From the NCBI RefSeq assembly GCF_008831285.2, contig NC_045138.2:11108571-11172570 (forward strand): DNA of 64,000 nucleotides. The letters are read 5' to 3'. Both the position numbers and the translations under genes were made by a program. Below are positions 35,830-48,963 of this stretch, piece after piece (within the stretch, counting starts at the first letter, position 1; every line of letters starts with the position of its first letter). This stretch comes from Nymphaea colorata. Its lineage: Eukaryota; Streptophyta; Magnoliopsida; Nymphaeales; Nymphaeaceae. The notes under the pieces are model-generated. The model saw nothing but the letters and a program-made list of their open reading frames with translations. It made no database searches and was not told the origin of the DNA.

Positions 35830-37690
35830 CATGGAGAAACCACGTGAAGTGACGTATGCCTGGCCATCCTAGCCACACCGGAAGGGAGGATGGAGGCTGT
35901 AGAAGCTCCAATCCTACGCATTTCCCCCTGCAACCTGGCAAGGCTGGCGCAAGAGCGGCAACAAAAGAAGAACGTAGGAAAAAATCAAGTTGCTCCTGTG
36001 GGAAAGAGACCTTAAGAGCGGCAAGCGCAATCGGAAGGGAGATGCCTAGCTCAACATCTAACAAGGGAGAGACATGTGGCAACCCATCGGACAAGAGGGG
36101 ACAAACGGTAGGTCCAATGGTGGGACCAGGCAACTTAGCATGAGAGAGAGGTGAGGATCCCGGGGGGGGGGGGTTAGTAGTGGACAAATAATCAGGACGC
36201 AGCGCAGGGGAAGAAGTGTCCACATAAGGGAAGTGGGGGAGGGCAGGGCAGGGCTAACATTTGGGAGGGGTAGGCAGGCAGGGTTGCAATGACAGCCGCC
36301 ACTGAGTCCTGAGAGCAGTACATGTAGGGAAGGCAAGTCGGTGGTAAAGCTACAACCAAAGGAAACAAAAGGAAACCTGAGCAGGTGAGTGAAGTCCTGG
36401 GAGGTGGAGGTGGTAGAGGGGGCCCGGTAACAAGGGTAAAGAGCAAGGAACATGCAACATAGGGGGATGGGCTGACTGGGGGTGATGAAACACTAGCAGT
36501 CAAGGCAATAGAGGCCGCAGTCGAAAAAGAGCGAGCAACAACAGCAACCTCAAGGGGATAACCCTCTGCAAACAGGCGGGCAGTCGACTGTGATGGTGCA
36601 AAGGACCGGACGTGGCCAAAATCAGACTGAGCAGCAAGCAGCACCAGGTCGGGGCATCCCGAGGTGGATGTGCGTGAACCCCCATCTCGCAAAGAAGAAA
36701 AAGGAAAGGGAAACCTCGGGGGAGCGTGGCAGAGAGCAGGCAAGACTCTGTGGAGAAGGCGAGGCTAGCTCCAGTGGTGAGGAAAGCAAGGGCAGGAGCT
36801 GTGATGGCAGGAGCTCGACAAGCGAAGAACACTGTTGCGACAGACCACCTGGGCTGAAGATCCGCTGGACCTCTACCGAGAAACACGGACCCCGTGTGCC
36901 AGGAAAAGTAGGCCCAGGCCAAGGAAGTCTGATAGATCCAAAGAAAATAGAGCTAGCATCTGAAGAAGGCGACAAAGGAGCAGTTGACATAGGAGCCCGA
37001 ACCCAGAAGGAGGAAGCAACCGTTGCAAAGCCATGTCGTCGACCAAAAGTCACGGATCATTCTGACAAGCAGGAAAACGACAGCGAGAACACGTGATGGC
37101 CCGGTGGCCATTCAAGGTAGCACACCTCTGACACCACCACTGGCCCCATCTGACACGGATAGAAGCGATAGACTGAAGAAGGTGGCGAAGCCTGAAAGCA
37201 CGATGGGAAGAGGGGACACACCAAGGCGAGGGGGCCGGCCTACCGACGGAGACCACCTTGGGGAGCCTCGGTCGCAAGAAACAATCACCCATCTACAAAA
37301 GGAGAAACCAACAGTGCACAGGTGGAACGAATGCCTGGAGGAGGCCGCGAGCATCTTGCAGCTGAAGCGAGCCAGCGAAGACACAACTGAAGATGGTAGA
37401 CTGCCAACTGAATGACAACGCCAAAGCCTGATAGATCCCCTCACGCGAGCAAAGAAAACTGACCGCAGCACGACATAGCAAGCGATTAAGGGGGAGGGGG
37501 TTACCTGGCTTGATACCATAGAGACTGGAACCACCAACCCAAGACCCCTGCGGTGGTCGCAAAGGCAGAGGAGGAGGGAGGGTGGCCATGACACCAACCC
37601 TGTGCAAGAACAATGGTGGCCAGTCCAAAGCAACAAAGCCAATCACACGTGTGTGCGCACCCACTGCCAAGGCAGCTACGTCCGGACTTG
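35830..37690 (-). pseudogene. LINE ORF1-like region, broken
   Basis: Several overlapping GC-rich, Pro/Ser-rich frames, none clearly intact. One contains a zinc-knuckle-like CX2CX5HX4C at about 37090-37133, suggesting a nucleic-acid-binding ORF1 protein. The frame order is uncertain. Confidence 0.5.
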
Positions 37691-37859
37691 CTCAAAGCCT
37701 AAGCTGAGGACGGCCCTGTAGGCTGGTGAGACACAACTTAGTGCAATGTGAGAGCAAGGCACCGAATGAGGACCAGTTAGCTAACAAAATGCTCCAAAGG
37801 ACAATGAGGAGAGCACAAGCTGTAAAAGACATTTCATCGAACTGGCACACAACTCCAAA

Positions 37860-38030
37860 GAGGTGAGGAGATGAGAGGTGAGCAGACGGGCGGGCGAGCG
37901 AGATGGGCGGCAGGTGAGCAGACGGGAGGTGAGTAGGCGGGAGGTGAGGAGACGGGAGGTGAGGAGACGGCGGGCGGGAGAGACGGGCGAGCAGGCGAGA
38001 GAGCAGGTGAGGAGACGGGCGAGCGGGCGG

Positions 38031-38073
<43 letters not shown>
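37860..38073. repeat. GC-rich minisatellite and (GA)n tract
   Basis: Imperfect copies of a 10-16-bp 'gacgggaggtgagnag' unit run to about 38030, then (GA)20 from 38033. They probably belong to the LINE 5'UTR and its target. Confidence 0.8.
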
Positions 38074-38076
<3 letters not shown>

Positions 38077-38849
38077 AAAACGTATACCTCAATATCCTTG
38101 TCCAATTGTAGGCGTGGGGCCCACACAAAAATTCTTTAGGCATTTAAGAGCGCAAACTGATGAAAGGGGAAGCACTAGGTAGGCTCTTTGCAATGGGGAA
38201 CAAAGTGGGTGAGCTGGTTGTGGTATGGCTACTAACTGCAATTGGAGGAAGTGATACAGCGAGTAATGTCAAACAGGGATGATGGGGAAAAAGACATGAG
38301 GGAGAAAGATGAACAATAATTGAACAAACTTATGATGAAGTTACTTAGACAAGGGATAATCCTTTGGCTATGGAGGTGCGCGAGCTACTTAGGCAAGGAT
38401 GATCCTTGCTAAAATATGAATTATTCATTAAAAAAAGATAAAAAGCAAAAAATAAAAAGTTATGCTTAGATCTTCTATCTGTTTCAATCATACATGACCT
38501 ACACCCATGAACCGGAGAGGACATGATTTCCGATATGTAGTGGCATCTACAGCAAGGTGAATTTGGACGAGTATCCAAGAGCTAGCTGGGTGAAGCATTT
38601 ATTACATAGTTGAATATGAAGATGCACTTCTAGCAACTGGCAGCAATTTTATGAATTCAAAAGAGGCACAATGAATAACCAAAAGCCACATCAAGCATTG
38701 ACCATTGCATAGTTGAATACGAAGGGGCACATCGGATAACCCTAAATGACAAACATATAATGTATCGAGAAATTATGTTAATTGCTTCCATATGCGTTTT
38801 TCTTAGGACTTTATGAAGTTACTTACCTCCCCACCTGCAATTGCTATTT
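38074..38849. other. intergenic, nothing recognised
   Basis: AT-rich sequence with no supported gene or repeat end. Confidence 0.4.
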
Positions 38850-39600
38850 CTAGTCTTTGTATTGGTGAGGTAAATAAGTTTGGTGACAATTCTTTGATAT
38901 TGTCTAATTTTCTTTCTTTGTCGGCTTTTTGAAGTTTCTGGTTCACATCTATGGGTGTCTTAGCCAATTTGGAACTCTACTTCTCAATTTATTTTAGCAA
39001 ACCTACTGCAGGAACACATGCGTAACTCTTCTTAGGTTGTCTAGTTTCAATTCCAAGAAAAGCTTTCAGTCACTACAAATCTTTAGATACTCTGCAAATA
39101 TTTTTTGACAAATTTCTTCGCTGTTATTAAGTGTAATAATAATATCATCTATGTAAATAAGCACAATGGTGGCATGCTGCACATTTTTCTTCGTGAAAAA
39201 AGAATTTATCAAATATACACTTTTTATATCCTTTCCCTTCCAAGGCTTGGGTTAACTTTAAACACCACGCGGACGTTTAAGCCCATAGATATCCTTCTTT
39301 GGTCCATAAGCAATACATTTGATTGTACCTTAAATACCCATGTGATATTTTCAAGAAATGCTTTTTCATTGTCATTTTGTAGAAAAACATTTTTAACATC
39401 AACTAGAACATATCCTAATTTAAGTTTCAATTGATAGACAGCAAAATTCTAATCCTAGTCCTTTATGCAATCCGAGAAAAGTTCATTACAATCTTTACCT
39501 ACCGTTGAGACTATTGCTTTTCCATGAGTTGTGCCCTCAAACATTCAATAGTTCCATCACTTCTATATTGAGCATTGTGCAACCATCTACAACCAACAAG
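38850..39600 (-). pseudogene. Copia reverse-transcriptase relic
   Basis: On the minus strand the fragments read, in RT order, VGCRWLHNAQYRSDGTIE (near 39580), VDVKNVFLQND (near 39390) and IVLIYIDDIII (near 39160). These match the Copia RT entry, the LDVKNAFLHGD motif and the YVDD catalytic motif. Frames shift between them and no LTRs were found. Confidence 0.75.
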
Positions 39601-41035
39601 TTTTTTATCTTTAGCTATGCTAAAAAATCAAATACAAATAAGCAAAGAAATCAAAATAAGCAAAGAAATAAAAGACTACAAAGCAATGCCAAAAAGAAAA
39701 AAATAAAAAACAGAAATCGTTAGTTTATGCTTAGACAGAATACGACATACCATACCAAATAAAATGCCTACGAATAAGATCTCTCGATCACACATAAAAA
39801 AATCGAGAAATTTGAAACTCTCACAAATTTATCATAATTTTTTCACAATTTTTCCCAGGGTTTTAATATTTTTGTTTTATTTTTAAGGTTTTTTACGGTT
39901 TTATTTTATTTTTATTTTTTAGAATTTCAAGATTTTTGAAAAAAAAAAACATCGCAAAAAATAAGCAAGAAAAATCTCGTTGAGATTTTACTGATACAAT
40001 ATTTGTAACAATAGTTGCAACAAATTGCAAAAATGGTTGAATACTGTGATTTTCTGGCCGAATATTCCGACTAATGTGCTAAGAGTAATAACTCTCACAT
40101 TCAAGATTAAGAAGAAAGGAAAGAAAACGAAACGAATACAGATTTAAATGGTTCGAAAAGACCAACAAGACAAATACAATAGATGATGGTCTCTTCAAAT
40201 AAAGGGTCATATGGCAGCACTGCAAAGGCGGCAAATTACAATTAGGAAACCCTATCAAATTAGGATCGGCTCCATGCTCCAACACAATGGATCATCCAAC
40301 ATAAACAATTTTTTTTCCTAGACACATCCTAAAATAGAGAGGTAATCGATAAGAAATTGAACTAAAACAAAAACAATAAAATCATCTACCACAAAAGGTG
40401 TCAGAGGAAATCCTGAAGTAGCACGAATTTTCAACAAAAGCCTCCCGCATGACCCGGTTTCAAAGGAAAAACTACTCCTAAGTACATTCTATGCTTTGCA
40501 GATTACAAATTCATCAAAAATGCAGAAGGAAATCAGCTAAAACAGCAAAACATGCATGACAAGCATGTCCCGACAGTGACAGAGTCCAGTGGAAACTGTT
40601 AGAACACTTGCAATAGTAGAACCAATTTTGTATGAGTTCATTAAATCAGGTTTACCATATCTAATAGAGATTTATAGAGCCTAACGGATCTGACCTAAGC
40701 TGCTCATTCATGCTTTGTAACATCACAAAGATATGCAGGCAAATATTATGTAACTGTAGCAATATAGAGTGGTATCACAAAGATATGCAGGCAAATATTA
40801 TGTAGCTGTAGCAATATAGAGTGGTATTACTTGGGCGGTTAAATCTTGTAAAAAGATACTTTCAATAAAAACTTACAAATTTGGACACCAGATTTTAAGA
40901 CAAAAACGAACTCCCAAAGATATGGTGAGTATGGGGAACGTAATATATCCAAATTCTATAACCAATCAAACCTCACTTTATCAATTAAATAAAAAAACCT
41001 ATGTAATTACACTATTCAAACTAAAACAAGCACAT
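39601..41035. other. intergenic, with one short tandem duplication
   Basis: AT-rich, without a supported gene. A 52-bp unit ('cacaaagatatgcaggcaaa...gagtggtat') is repeated twice at 40724-40828. A T/A-rich low-complexity stretch lies at about 39840-39960. Confidence 0.5.
40724..40828. repeat. 52-bp tandem duplication
   Basis: Two copies of a 52-bp unit differing at one position (gtaActg/gtaGctg). Confidence 0.9.
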
Positions 41036-41299
41036 AAGCAATAGCAAAGAGGGGGAGGGGGTTTTCTCCTGGTGGTGGAGGAGGCCAGCGTGGAGGCTCC
41101 GTGGAGGAGGCGAGCGAACGGGCGTGGGAGGGGGTCGCGGTTGCAGGAGGAGGCTTTGTGGGGGTCCTTCCCACTGACCCCCAGCGGTGGAGGCAGCCAG
41201 GTAGAGGAGGGGACAAGGCGAGCGGCTGCGTGACGAGGAGGAGGAGTGAGGAGGCAGGGGAGACTCCGTGGGGGTCTTCCCGCTGACCTCCAGCGGTGG

Positions 41300-42711
41300 G
41301 CTTCCAGAGATGGAGAAGGAGCAGGAGGTGGCGCCTGCGCTGATAGGCGTTGCATGTATGGAGGAGGAGACTCTGCCGATTGAGGACTCCAGCTGCATTC
41401 GAGGTAAGTCTCCTCTTCCTCCCCCTTTACCGGTTAATGAAATGGATGGTTTTGTGCCTCCTCTTCTGCTCTCCTCTCGTAATGGGGAATATGAGGGGCA
41501 TATGATTGGAGGAGAAACAATCTCTGCTATTGGGGATAAAAAATCTCCTGTAGGGAATGGGGAATCTGAGGGGCAAATGATTGGAGGAGGATCAATCTCT
41601 GCCACTGGGGATAAAAAAATCTCTTGTAGAGAATGCTCGCTGTGAAGAGACGAAGAGTAACCAAGGTGTGGCAGTGGGTGATCAAGCGCCGTTTGGCAGT
41701 GTGGGCAGAAGAGGGCTTCCTCAGCCTCCTTCTTGGGCAGACCGTGTTGCAGGGTGTGGTTCTGCCCGTCAAGAAGATTTGCCTCCCTTAAAAGTTATTC
41801 TCGGTAAGGGATGACTAAGAATAGTAGTGACTGAAGAAGACCTCTTAAGCATGACAAAACCCTTCCAATGGTCGGCAGTTTGTTGTTTTATGGGTTCAAC
41901 CTCTAAAGTCAGCAGGAACATCTATAAGCTCATCTCTGGCCTGCTTACTCAATGGATGGGGAGAATATCTCCTCAAATCTCCCTTCTCAATAAAGGGGAT
42001 TTTTTTATTCGAGTGACTAGTGAAGAAGAACTTAACTTGGTATTGAAAAACGAGTTTGGAAAGTGGGTGGTAGGGTTCTGGTCACTGCTAGATGGAGCCC
42101 TGGCCAACCAAGTACTACCGCTCCTTTTGTGGGTGACGCTGCCAAGTCTCCCACCATATTTTTGGAATGGTCGAATCTTCAAAGCAGTGGCAACAGGATT
42201 ACAAGGTGATTTCCTAGAGGCAGACACTCCTACGGTTCAAATGTCCCGCACTAACTTTGCTCGCATTCTATTGGATCTTCCCATCCAATCTGAACTCCCG
42301 CCAGAGGTGGAGATTGACTTGGGAGGTGGCCATATCCTCGCGCAAGCAACCATTTATGAAGGTCGCCTTCGTTTCTGTCGTATGTGTGGTGTGAACTCTC
42401 ATCCTCCGGAGAAATGCCCTAAAATTATTAACTCAAAAGTGAAAGACGACTCTAGAACTTCGGAGGCTGGCCACATGGTCACTGGAATTTCTCTCAACAG
42501 AGGAAATGGGCCATCAAGCGGGTCCCGATTGGAGCACATTTCTGCAGCCAACAGGTTTGAAGTGTTAGTGAAAACTGAGGAGGATCATGGCCCTCATGAC
42601 AAAATCAAGGAGTGGCCAAAAAAGTTGCTTCAGAAGTTAGAGCAGGAAGGTTCTGCCCCTCTTCGTGCACCCGGAAGAAAAAAGGGCAAAATAAATCGCC
42701 TAATTCAGTGA
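41300..42711 (+). pseudogene. LINE ORF1 (DUF4283-like, zinc knuckle), broken
   Basis: An N-terminal Met/Glu-rich frame (from about 41310, MEKEQEVAPAL) shifts near 41625 into a frame ending SWADRVAG..., which stops at 41812. The main frame then opens at the ATG at 41851 and runs to 42711. It contains the DUF4283-like block (LLSLLNKGDFFIRV-type start, WNGRIFKAVATGLQGDF) and a zinc knuckle RFCRMCGVNSHPPEKCP near 42370-42420. ORF1 proteins of plant LINEs bind their own RNA. A short imperfect tandem repeat ('gaggggcatatgattggagg') lies at about 41480-41600. Confidence 0.8.
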
Positions 42712-43161
42712 AAGATCAAAACAACAGTCACATATCCACTGAGCGCCTTCCCAATCCTTTCGCCTCAAAGCCTCCTGATGTGCAGGACTTCCCTTATGAT
42801 GTCCCTCCAGGGTTTTCCTTTTCTTCTCCTAGTCAACTGGGGCAAGATGGAGTTGCCAGTTCTTCGAGTCAACTTGGCGCAACAAAGGTTCCTCGTCACG
42901 GACATTTAGATTAAGTCGAGATGCTAAACACATAAGCCGGGGGAGGGGAAGTAGGAGGAGCAAAGGTCAGAACATCGTAAAGGACACATCTATCTTTAAT
43001 CTTCTCATGCATGAAGACCTTAAAGGAGCGGGCAACAAACGAAAAAGGACTTGCTATGAAAACTTTTCACCCGATTTTGTCCTAAATCCCTAGGTTCAGC
43101 CCCTAGAGAGCCCTATGGGGGAGACCAAGGAGGGTGAGATGTCCTTATCAGAGTTTCTTCC

Positions 43162-46100
43162 ATGAACTTCATGTCATGGAATGTAAGAGGGTTGGTTAGA
43201 TGGGAGGCTAACCTAGAACTCTCCTCTCTCCTACATGATTTCTCCCCTGGTTGGTTTTGCTTAATTGACACAATGCTCTCTACTATCAAGTTCCAACAAT
43301 GGCAGCTTATTATGAAGAATTACAGTATGGTTTCCAATTCCCACTTGTCCTCTGGGGTTGCCCGTATTCTCTGTGCATGGGATCCAGCAAGATTAAAAGC
43401 TCAAGTTGTGGTCATAGATCATTGTTGGATTTTCTTGAAATGTTCTAGGAGAGGCTCCCAGGAGATTTTCTATGTGGGAGGTATCTATCTTCCCACAAAC
43501 CCTTATGCTAGGTAGGTGGAATTTCAAAAACTTCGCTCTCTCCTTCAACATCTTCAAGAACCTACTTTGTTGATGGGAGATTTTAATTGCATGCTGGCCC
43601 ACAAGATAAAACTGGTAATAGTCCCTCACTCTTTTCCTGCAATAATTTTGCCTCTTTCTTGGCGAGCAATAGCTTTAATCCACTGGTAGATCCTAAAAGG
43701 ACTTTCACTTGGACTAATAACCGCAAAACGAAGAAACCATCTTCTGTAGGTTGGATTGGTGTCTGTTGAACTCTGCATGGCGACAACAATGGTCAGGGAG
43801 AAATCAACTTAAAGTGGTGATTCGATCTTCTTCTGATCATTCGCCTCTTGTCTTCTCGTCTTCCTTCTCTGATATCGGCCACACTCGCCCTAGACTTTTC
43901 AGGTTTTTCAGTAGCTGGGCTCGGCTACCTGAGAGCCACAGGATAGTGGTTGAAGCTTGGTCTCGTCATGATCTGGGCTGCCCCCTAATTAGCGTTATCT
44001 CAAAGCTTGAAAGAGTAATGAAAGATTTATCTAGATGGTACAAACACCAGGTTGGGGACGTGGCTCTTCGTATCAACGGCCTAAAGCAGTCGCTTGAGGA
44101 CACCCAAATCAGATGTGAGCAGGGGATAGTTCTGCGGCTCCGGTAGAAATGTTGCTTAGGCAAGAGTTGTCGAATGCACTCTTAGAAGAAGAAAGTCAGT
44201 TTAGACAGAAGGCTAGGATTAAATGGCTCCGAGAGGGGGATGGTAATACGGCTTTTTTCTAAAGAGTGGTGAAGGGGCGTCGTGTCAAAAACCAAATCCT
44301 CACTATGGAAGAAGGTGGCTTGGAGTATGAAGACCAAGATACGATTCAACAAACATGTTTCAACTATTTTTCTAGTCTCCTTGGCACTACGGATGGCTCA
44401 TGTGAGATTTTTCCAGGTTTATGGGATGGAGAAGTCGTGTCAGAGTCAGAAAACCAAAGTTTGTTTAAACCTGCCACTAGAGAGGAAGTGAAACAGTCTG
44501 ACCCAGACAGCGCTCCGGGGCCAGATGGTTTCCCTGCCTCTTTCTTTAGATCTTATTGGAATATAGTGTCAAATGATATTTTTGAGGTTATGCGTAGCTT
44601 TATAAATTCTGGGAGGCTTGTCAAGAAGATTAACAAGTCTATGATAGCTCTTATTCCAAAACATGAGAGCGCCAGAAGGGTCACCGAGTTTCGCCCGATT
44701 GCGCTTTGCAATTCATTATATAAATTTATGTCCAAATTGCTGGCCAATAGGATGAAAAACATATTCACAAGGATTATTGGCAAGGTGCAGTGTGTGTTTA
44801 TCCCGGGTAGATCTATTTATGATAATGTTATTTTAGCCCATGAAGTTGTCCACTCGTTGCAACCCTCCAAGAGGCTTTCTTGCTACTTAAACTTGACTTG
44901 TCTAAAGCATATGATTTGGTTAATTGGAAATTCCTTGAAAATGCTCTCCTCAAGGTGGGATTTTCAGAAGCGTGGGTTACGCGCGTCATGTCTTGTGTCG
45001 CCTCTGCCTCTGTTTAGGTCTTGGTTAATGGGGTTCAAGGGGAGTATTTTTAGCTTGCTCATGGGCTTCGCCAGGGAGATCCACTATCTCCTTATCTCTT
45101 CATTGTCATTATGAAAATTTTTAGTAGGTATCTTTGGGCGAATGGTAGACCGCTTGTTTAGGCCCCCCTCATACCTCGTGTGGGTCGTGCTCCCCCGTTT
45201 CTTGCCTTTGCGGATGATGTACTCCTCTTTAGTGACATTTCTCATGTTTCGATAGAGCAAGTGCAAGAAACATTGCAGCTCCTAGCGACTAATGCTGGTC
45301 TGAACGTTAACTCCCATAAATCTAATATTTATTTTTCTGATGCAGTGTCGGATGAGGTGAAAGACAGGATTTGTGCCACTCTTGGGTGGCTTGTGATGCC
45401 CTCCCTACATCTTACCTTGGGCTACCTTTGTTCGCTGGTAAACTAAAGGATGAATGATGTCAACCCCTCATCAACAAGGTCGAAAAATGGCTTTCTTTGT
45501 GGAAGTCGGCCACCCTCTCCTATGCTGGCCGACTATGCCTCCTCAAACACGTCCTTAGCAGCGTTATTGGCTTTTGGACGTCAGTCTTTGCTCTTCCTAA
45601 GGAGGTGTCTGGGCTACTTGCTGCATCTATGGCCAATTTTTTATGGGGAGGAGATGGGAACTCTAGAGCTAGGCACCTTATTGCTTGGGACCAAGTTTGT
45701 AAACCTTACTCGGAGGGAGGTGTGGGATTACCACGTCTCGAAGAATGGTCCAAGGTGTGCCAGGTAAAATGGTCCCTTTCCATCTATGCTCATGAAGTAA
45801 ATTGAGCCAAATTTTGTCACAAGAAATATGTTACTCCTAGGAGTTTATGGGTTATTAAGCCCAAAGCAAAACAATCTTGGTTTTTCAAGAACTGCATTTT
45901 GTCCTGGTATCATGTTAAGGGAAATGTTAATAAGCTATTGGTATGGTAAATGGGGAGGTCATGTTCTGGCTGATGCCCTCTTAGAAGAAGAACTTTTATT
46001 CCTCCAAGAATCTAGAACAATGACCATCCAGCAAATTTTAGAATCTGACATTTTCCTTGTTCCTCAATTCGACGCAGTTCTTCGTAGGTTTCACATGCCC

Positions 46101-46780
46101 AATGGTACAGTTGTAGCTTCAAGAGAGGTTGGGTCGCTCGATGTTGGAGGATTTGCTTTCAAACTGTAATTTGGAGTATATGGAAGTGGAGAAACAAGCC
46201 ATTTCATGGGGGAGATAGCAGATCCTTATACTTCATGTGCTCACATACATGGTTGGACTGTGTCAACAGCTTTGCCGCCCTCCTTGATAGCCGGCCTGAG
46301 GAACTTTTGGAAATGCAGTTTTGAACCAGTTTTGGCATTCTTCCGGGCAAATGGGTAACCACTCAATCCTAACCATGGAACTATCCAAATAGCATCTATG
46401 AAAACTAATGGTGCTTGTTGGGTTGCGGTTAAGGTTCATGGAGCCAAAAATGTTTTTGACGTGGAAAATCTTTTCTGCCGCAGATCGATATTTCCTTTCC
46501 TTGAGATAGAAATGTTAGCTTGGACGCTTCTTCATTTTGACTTCAATTGTTGCTCTAACATTATCATCAATACTAACAACAGGAAATGGAAATTCTGGCT
46601 TAGTTCTCTTATTGCAGGTAAAGAAGGAAATAGAGCTGCTCCCCAAATCGTGGCTGACAAAGTTCAACTTTTTCGCATCATAAACGAAAATCCAGATGTG
46701 CATACTCTTTCCTTGCTGCCCTTAGTTCGAGTTTCATTGTTTTCTCGTGCGAGTTGCAGCAATTTTTGTTAGTTACCCTG
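43162..46780 (+). pseudogene. LINE ORF2 (endonuclease, RT, C-terminal, RNase H), broken
   Basis: The ATG at 43162 opens an endonuclease (MNFMSWNVRGLVRWEAN; LLMGDFN near 43570; FTWTNNR near 43700; SSDHSPLVF near 43830), with a stop at 43513 and frameshifts around 43590 and 43745. The RT part (44266-45114) has PGPDGFPASFF and FIPGRSIYDN; after further frameshifts FADDVLLFSD (45207-45236) marks the catalytic site. The segment 45497-45805 has LPRLEEWSKVCQ-like zf-RVT sequence. From about 46398 the frame reads like an RNase H domain (NGACWVAVKV, IIINTNN, NENPDVH). The order fits plant L1 elements that gained an RNase H. Confidence 0.85.
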
Positions 46781-46865
46781 TAAATATTGTTTTTTGGCAC
46801 TGTTGGATTAATAAAATTTATGGAGGAGTCCTCCAGCAGGTTTGATGCGGAAGCAATAGCAAAGA

Positions 46866-48884
46866 AAGCACAAAAGTTCCCAACTAGAATATTTAAGTCT
46901 TCACGTTTTAAAAATTTCATCTTCTAAGCTCGCATGAAAATCTTCAGTTAAGTTCAATAGTTTGTCCTTGTCCTGTAGAGAACTTGAATGGCCTAAAAAA
47001 CATGAAAAATAAAAATAAGTTAGAATATTAAATAATGAAAGGAAGCTACTAAAACTATATAAAGACTGTCCACACCCACCCAAAACCCTTAAAAAATGAC
47101 TGAGTACTGAACTTCACCTAGTTGAAGTGCGATTATCTAATAAGTTACAAAATAAATAACAAAATATAACTCACTAATACATTTTTCACCTATGCAGGAA
47201 TACCCTTTAATAAACTAAAAAAATGGGCAAAGAATAGCATAAAAATAGCTAACTAATGATTGACAAAAATACCCCTAATCTTGTATCAAACTTTTAGACA
47301 AAGGTTAAGATGCATAGACTTTTGGAGGGTCAAATGGAGTCCAAATACTGCAAAATTAGCCCTTGTCTCAAAGCTAAGACTCTCAAGAAATACCCTTTTA
47401 CCAGAACTCAAAAGTAATTCCTAAATCTCAAGATATGGTCGTTTTAACCTTTGATAAAATCCTGCCTAAACAGAAATGCAGACAAATGAGTTTCCTGAAA
47501 CATGAAAACCTTAAACCTAATAACCTCCAATCTGGATGGAATTTGGTGTGTAGACACTCAAGATGTGGAAGTAAACACTGGAAAAAATTGGACTTGAAAG
47601 ACTTACAAACTCCACATGAAATGAAGTCTCAAATTTGGTCCAGAGTCAGGTCCGAATTTCAAATAACTTATTATTGATTCACATAGTACTTCTGATTTAA
47701 CTTAGGCAAGAACAACTCAACAAAATTCCAAAGCTATGCAAAGCTAAACACAATAGAAGAATTAATTATGCTAACCTAAGAACCAAAAGAATAATAACTA
47801 GTATGCCAGCGTACAACTACAATAACCATGACTTACTCTATGCTAACTTGCAGACTAAAAACTGAAACACGGAGCTACTATGCAAGCTACTTCTAAAGCA
47901 ACCAAACACAATTAAACTATGTACACCAACACAATTGAACCATCAATACTGATCTAACAACTAATAATAGTCAATTAAATACAAGTCATGAAAAACACTT
48001 AAATGTGCACGACAATGATTAAACTACACCTCTAATATAATTGACTTCTACTTAGACTCCTTAATGTAATATAAAGATAAAAGCCTAATATGAATGCGAT
48101 GTAAGCATGTTACCAACTATAATTAACGCTGGAATTTAACTTCCACTTAACCTAAGTAGCAAAGGAATTTAAACTTGACCTAAAAACAATTTAACTTAAA
48201 GCAAATTAAAACTAAACATTAAACTAAAGTAAATTAGGTAAAATAAATAATTAAAGAAAGTTTAGGAAAAAAACTAAACTTTACCTCTAAGAGCAACCTG
48301 ACAAGGGTTGTTAATTTCTTTAGCATGGAGGGAAGAGAGACAAGAGAGACAGAGAGTGAGTGAGATTAGGGGAGAATCGAGAAAAAGGAGGGATGGGAGA
48401 GAGAAAAAGAGGGCGGGCAACTATATAGACCCTTTTCTAACTAAATTAAAAATATGCAAAAATAAATGAATATTAATCTAAAGTAAGTACTAAACCATAT
48501 AATTTACTATTAAAATATGAGAAAACAGCTTAACCTAAGTAAAATAAACAAAACCAACCACAAATGCATAACTAAATTATCTTGAAAAATTGTACAACTA
48601 CTTTTTCCCAATTCTAACATGACAATGCATAGATTCCCTAAAATGACCATAACTACATTAAAAAACACCAAAACTACCCCTAGGTTTGTACCACTTCTAG
48701 AGAATTCTTCGTAAAAAAAAAAATCAAATTATGAAATAAATTCAATAAAATCAGGTCCTAAAACTAAGGAAACCTGGATCAATACTTAATCTCATTCCTA
48801 ATTATGTGATATGCAATGCAATATTCAAACAAAATCCTCCGGGTTGTGTGTGAGAAATGTAAGTCCTATATTTGTGTGTATGTG

Positions 48885-48963
<79 letters not shown>

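Larger units (their letters stand above)
32050..38032 (-). mobile_element. degenerate L1-like LINE, minus strand
   Basis: From high to low coordinates come a GC-rich 5' part with short repeats, an ORF1-like region with a zinc-knuckle-like CQRCATLNGHRAITC (about 37090-37133), an endonuclease, a reverse transcriptase with YADD, and a C-terminal segment with WRIWEEHNNRVF. Stops and frameshifts break every domain. It is GC-richer than its surroundings. Ends were not fixed: both sides abut (GA)n tracts (to 32024 and from 38033), which could be the target duplication or chance. Confidence 0.8.
41051..46850 (+). mobile_element. full-length L1-like LINE with RNase H-like region and 15-bp TSD
   Basis: A 5.8-kb insertion between perfect AAGCAATAGCAAAGA repeats (41036-41050 and 46851-46865). 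The order is GC-rich 5'UTR, ORF1 with a zinc knuckle, endonuclease, RT, C-terminal domain and an RNase H-like region. The 3' end is 'taataaaatttatggaggagtcctccagcagg' plus a few bases rather than poly(A). A palindrome GGAGGAGTCCTCC lies near the end. ORFs are interrupted, so the copy is not autonomous. Confidence 0.93.

Noticed and set aside
36058-37642. Several Pro/Ser-rich ORFs as host genes
   Set aside because: They lie inside the minus-strand LINE, upstream of its endonuclease, and are overlapping frames of a GC-rich ORF1 region.
41021-41605. 194-codon minus-strand ORF at the start of the plus-strand LINE
   Set aside because: It is antisense to the LINE 5'UTR/ORF1, crosses the insertion boundary at 41050 and is low-complexity.
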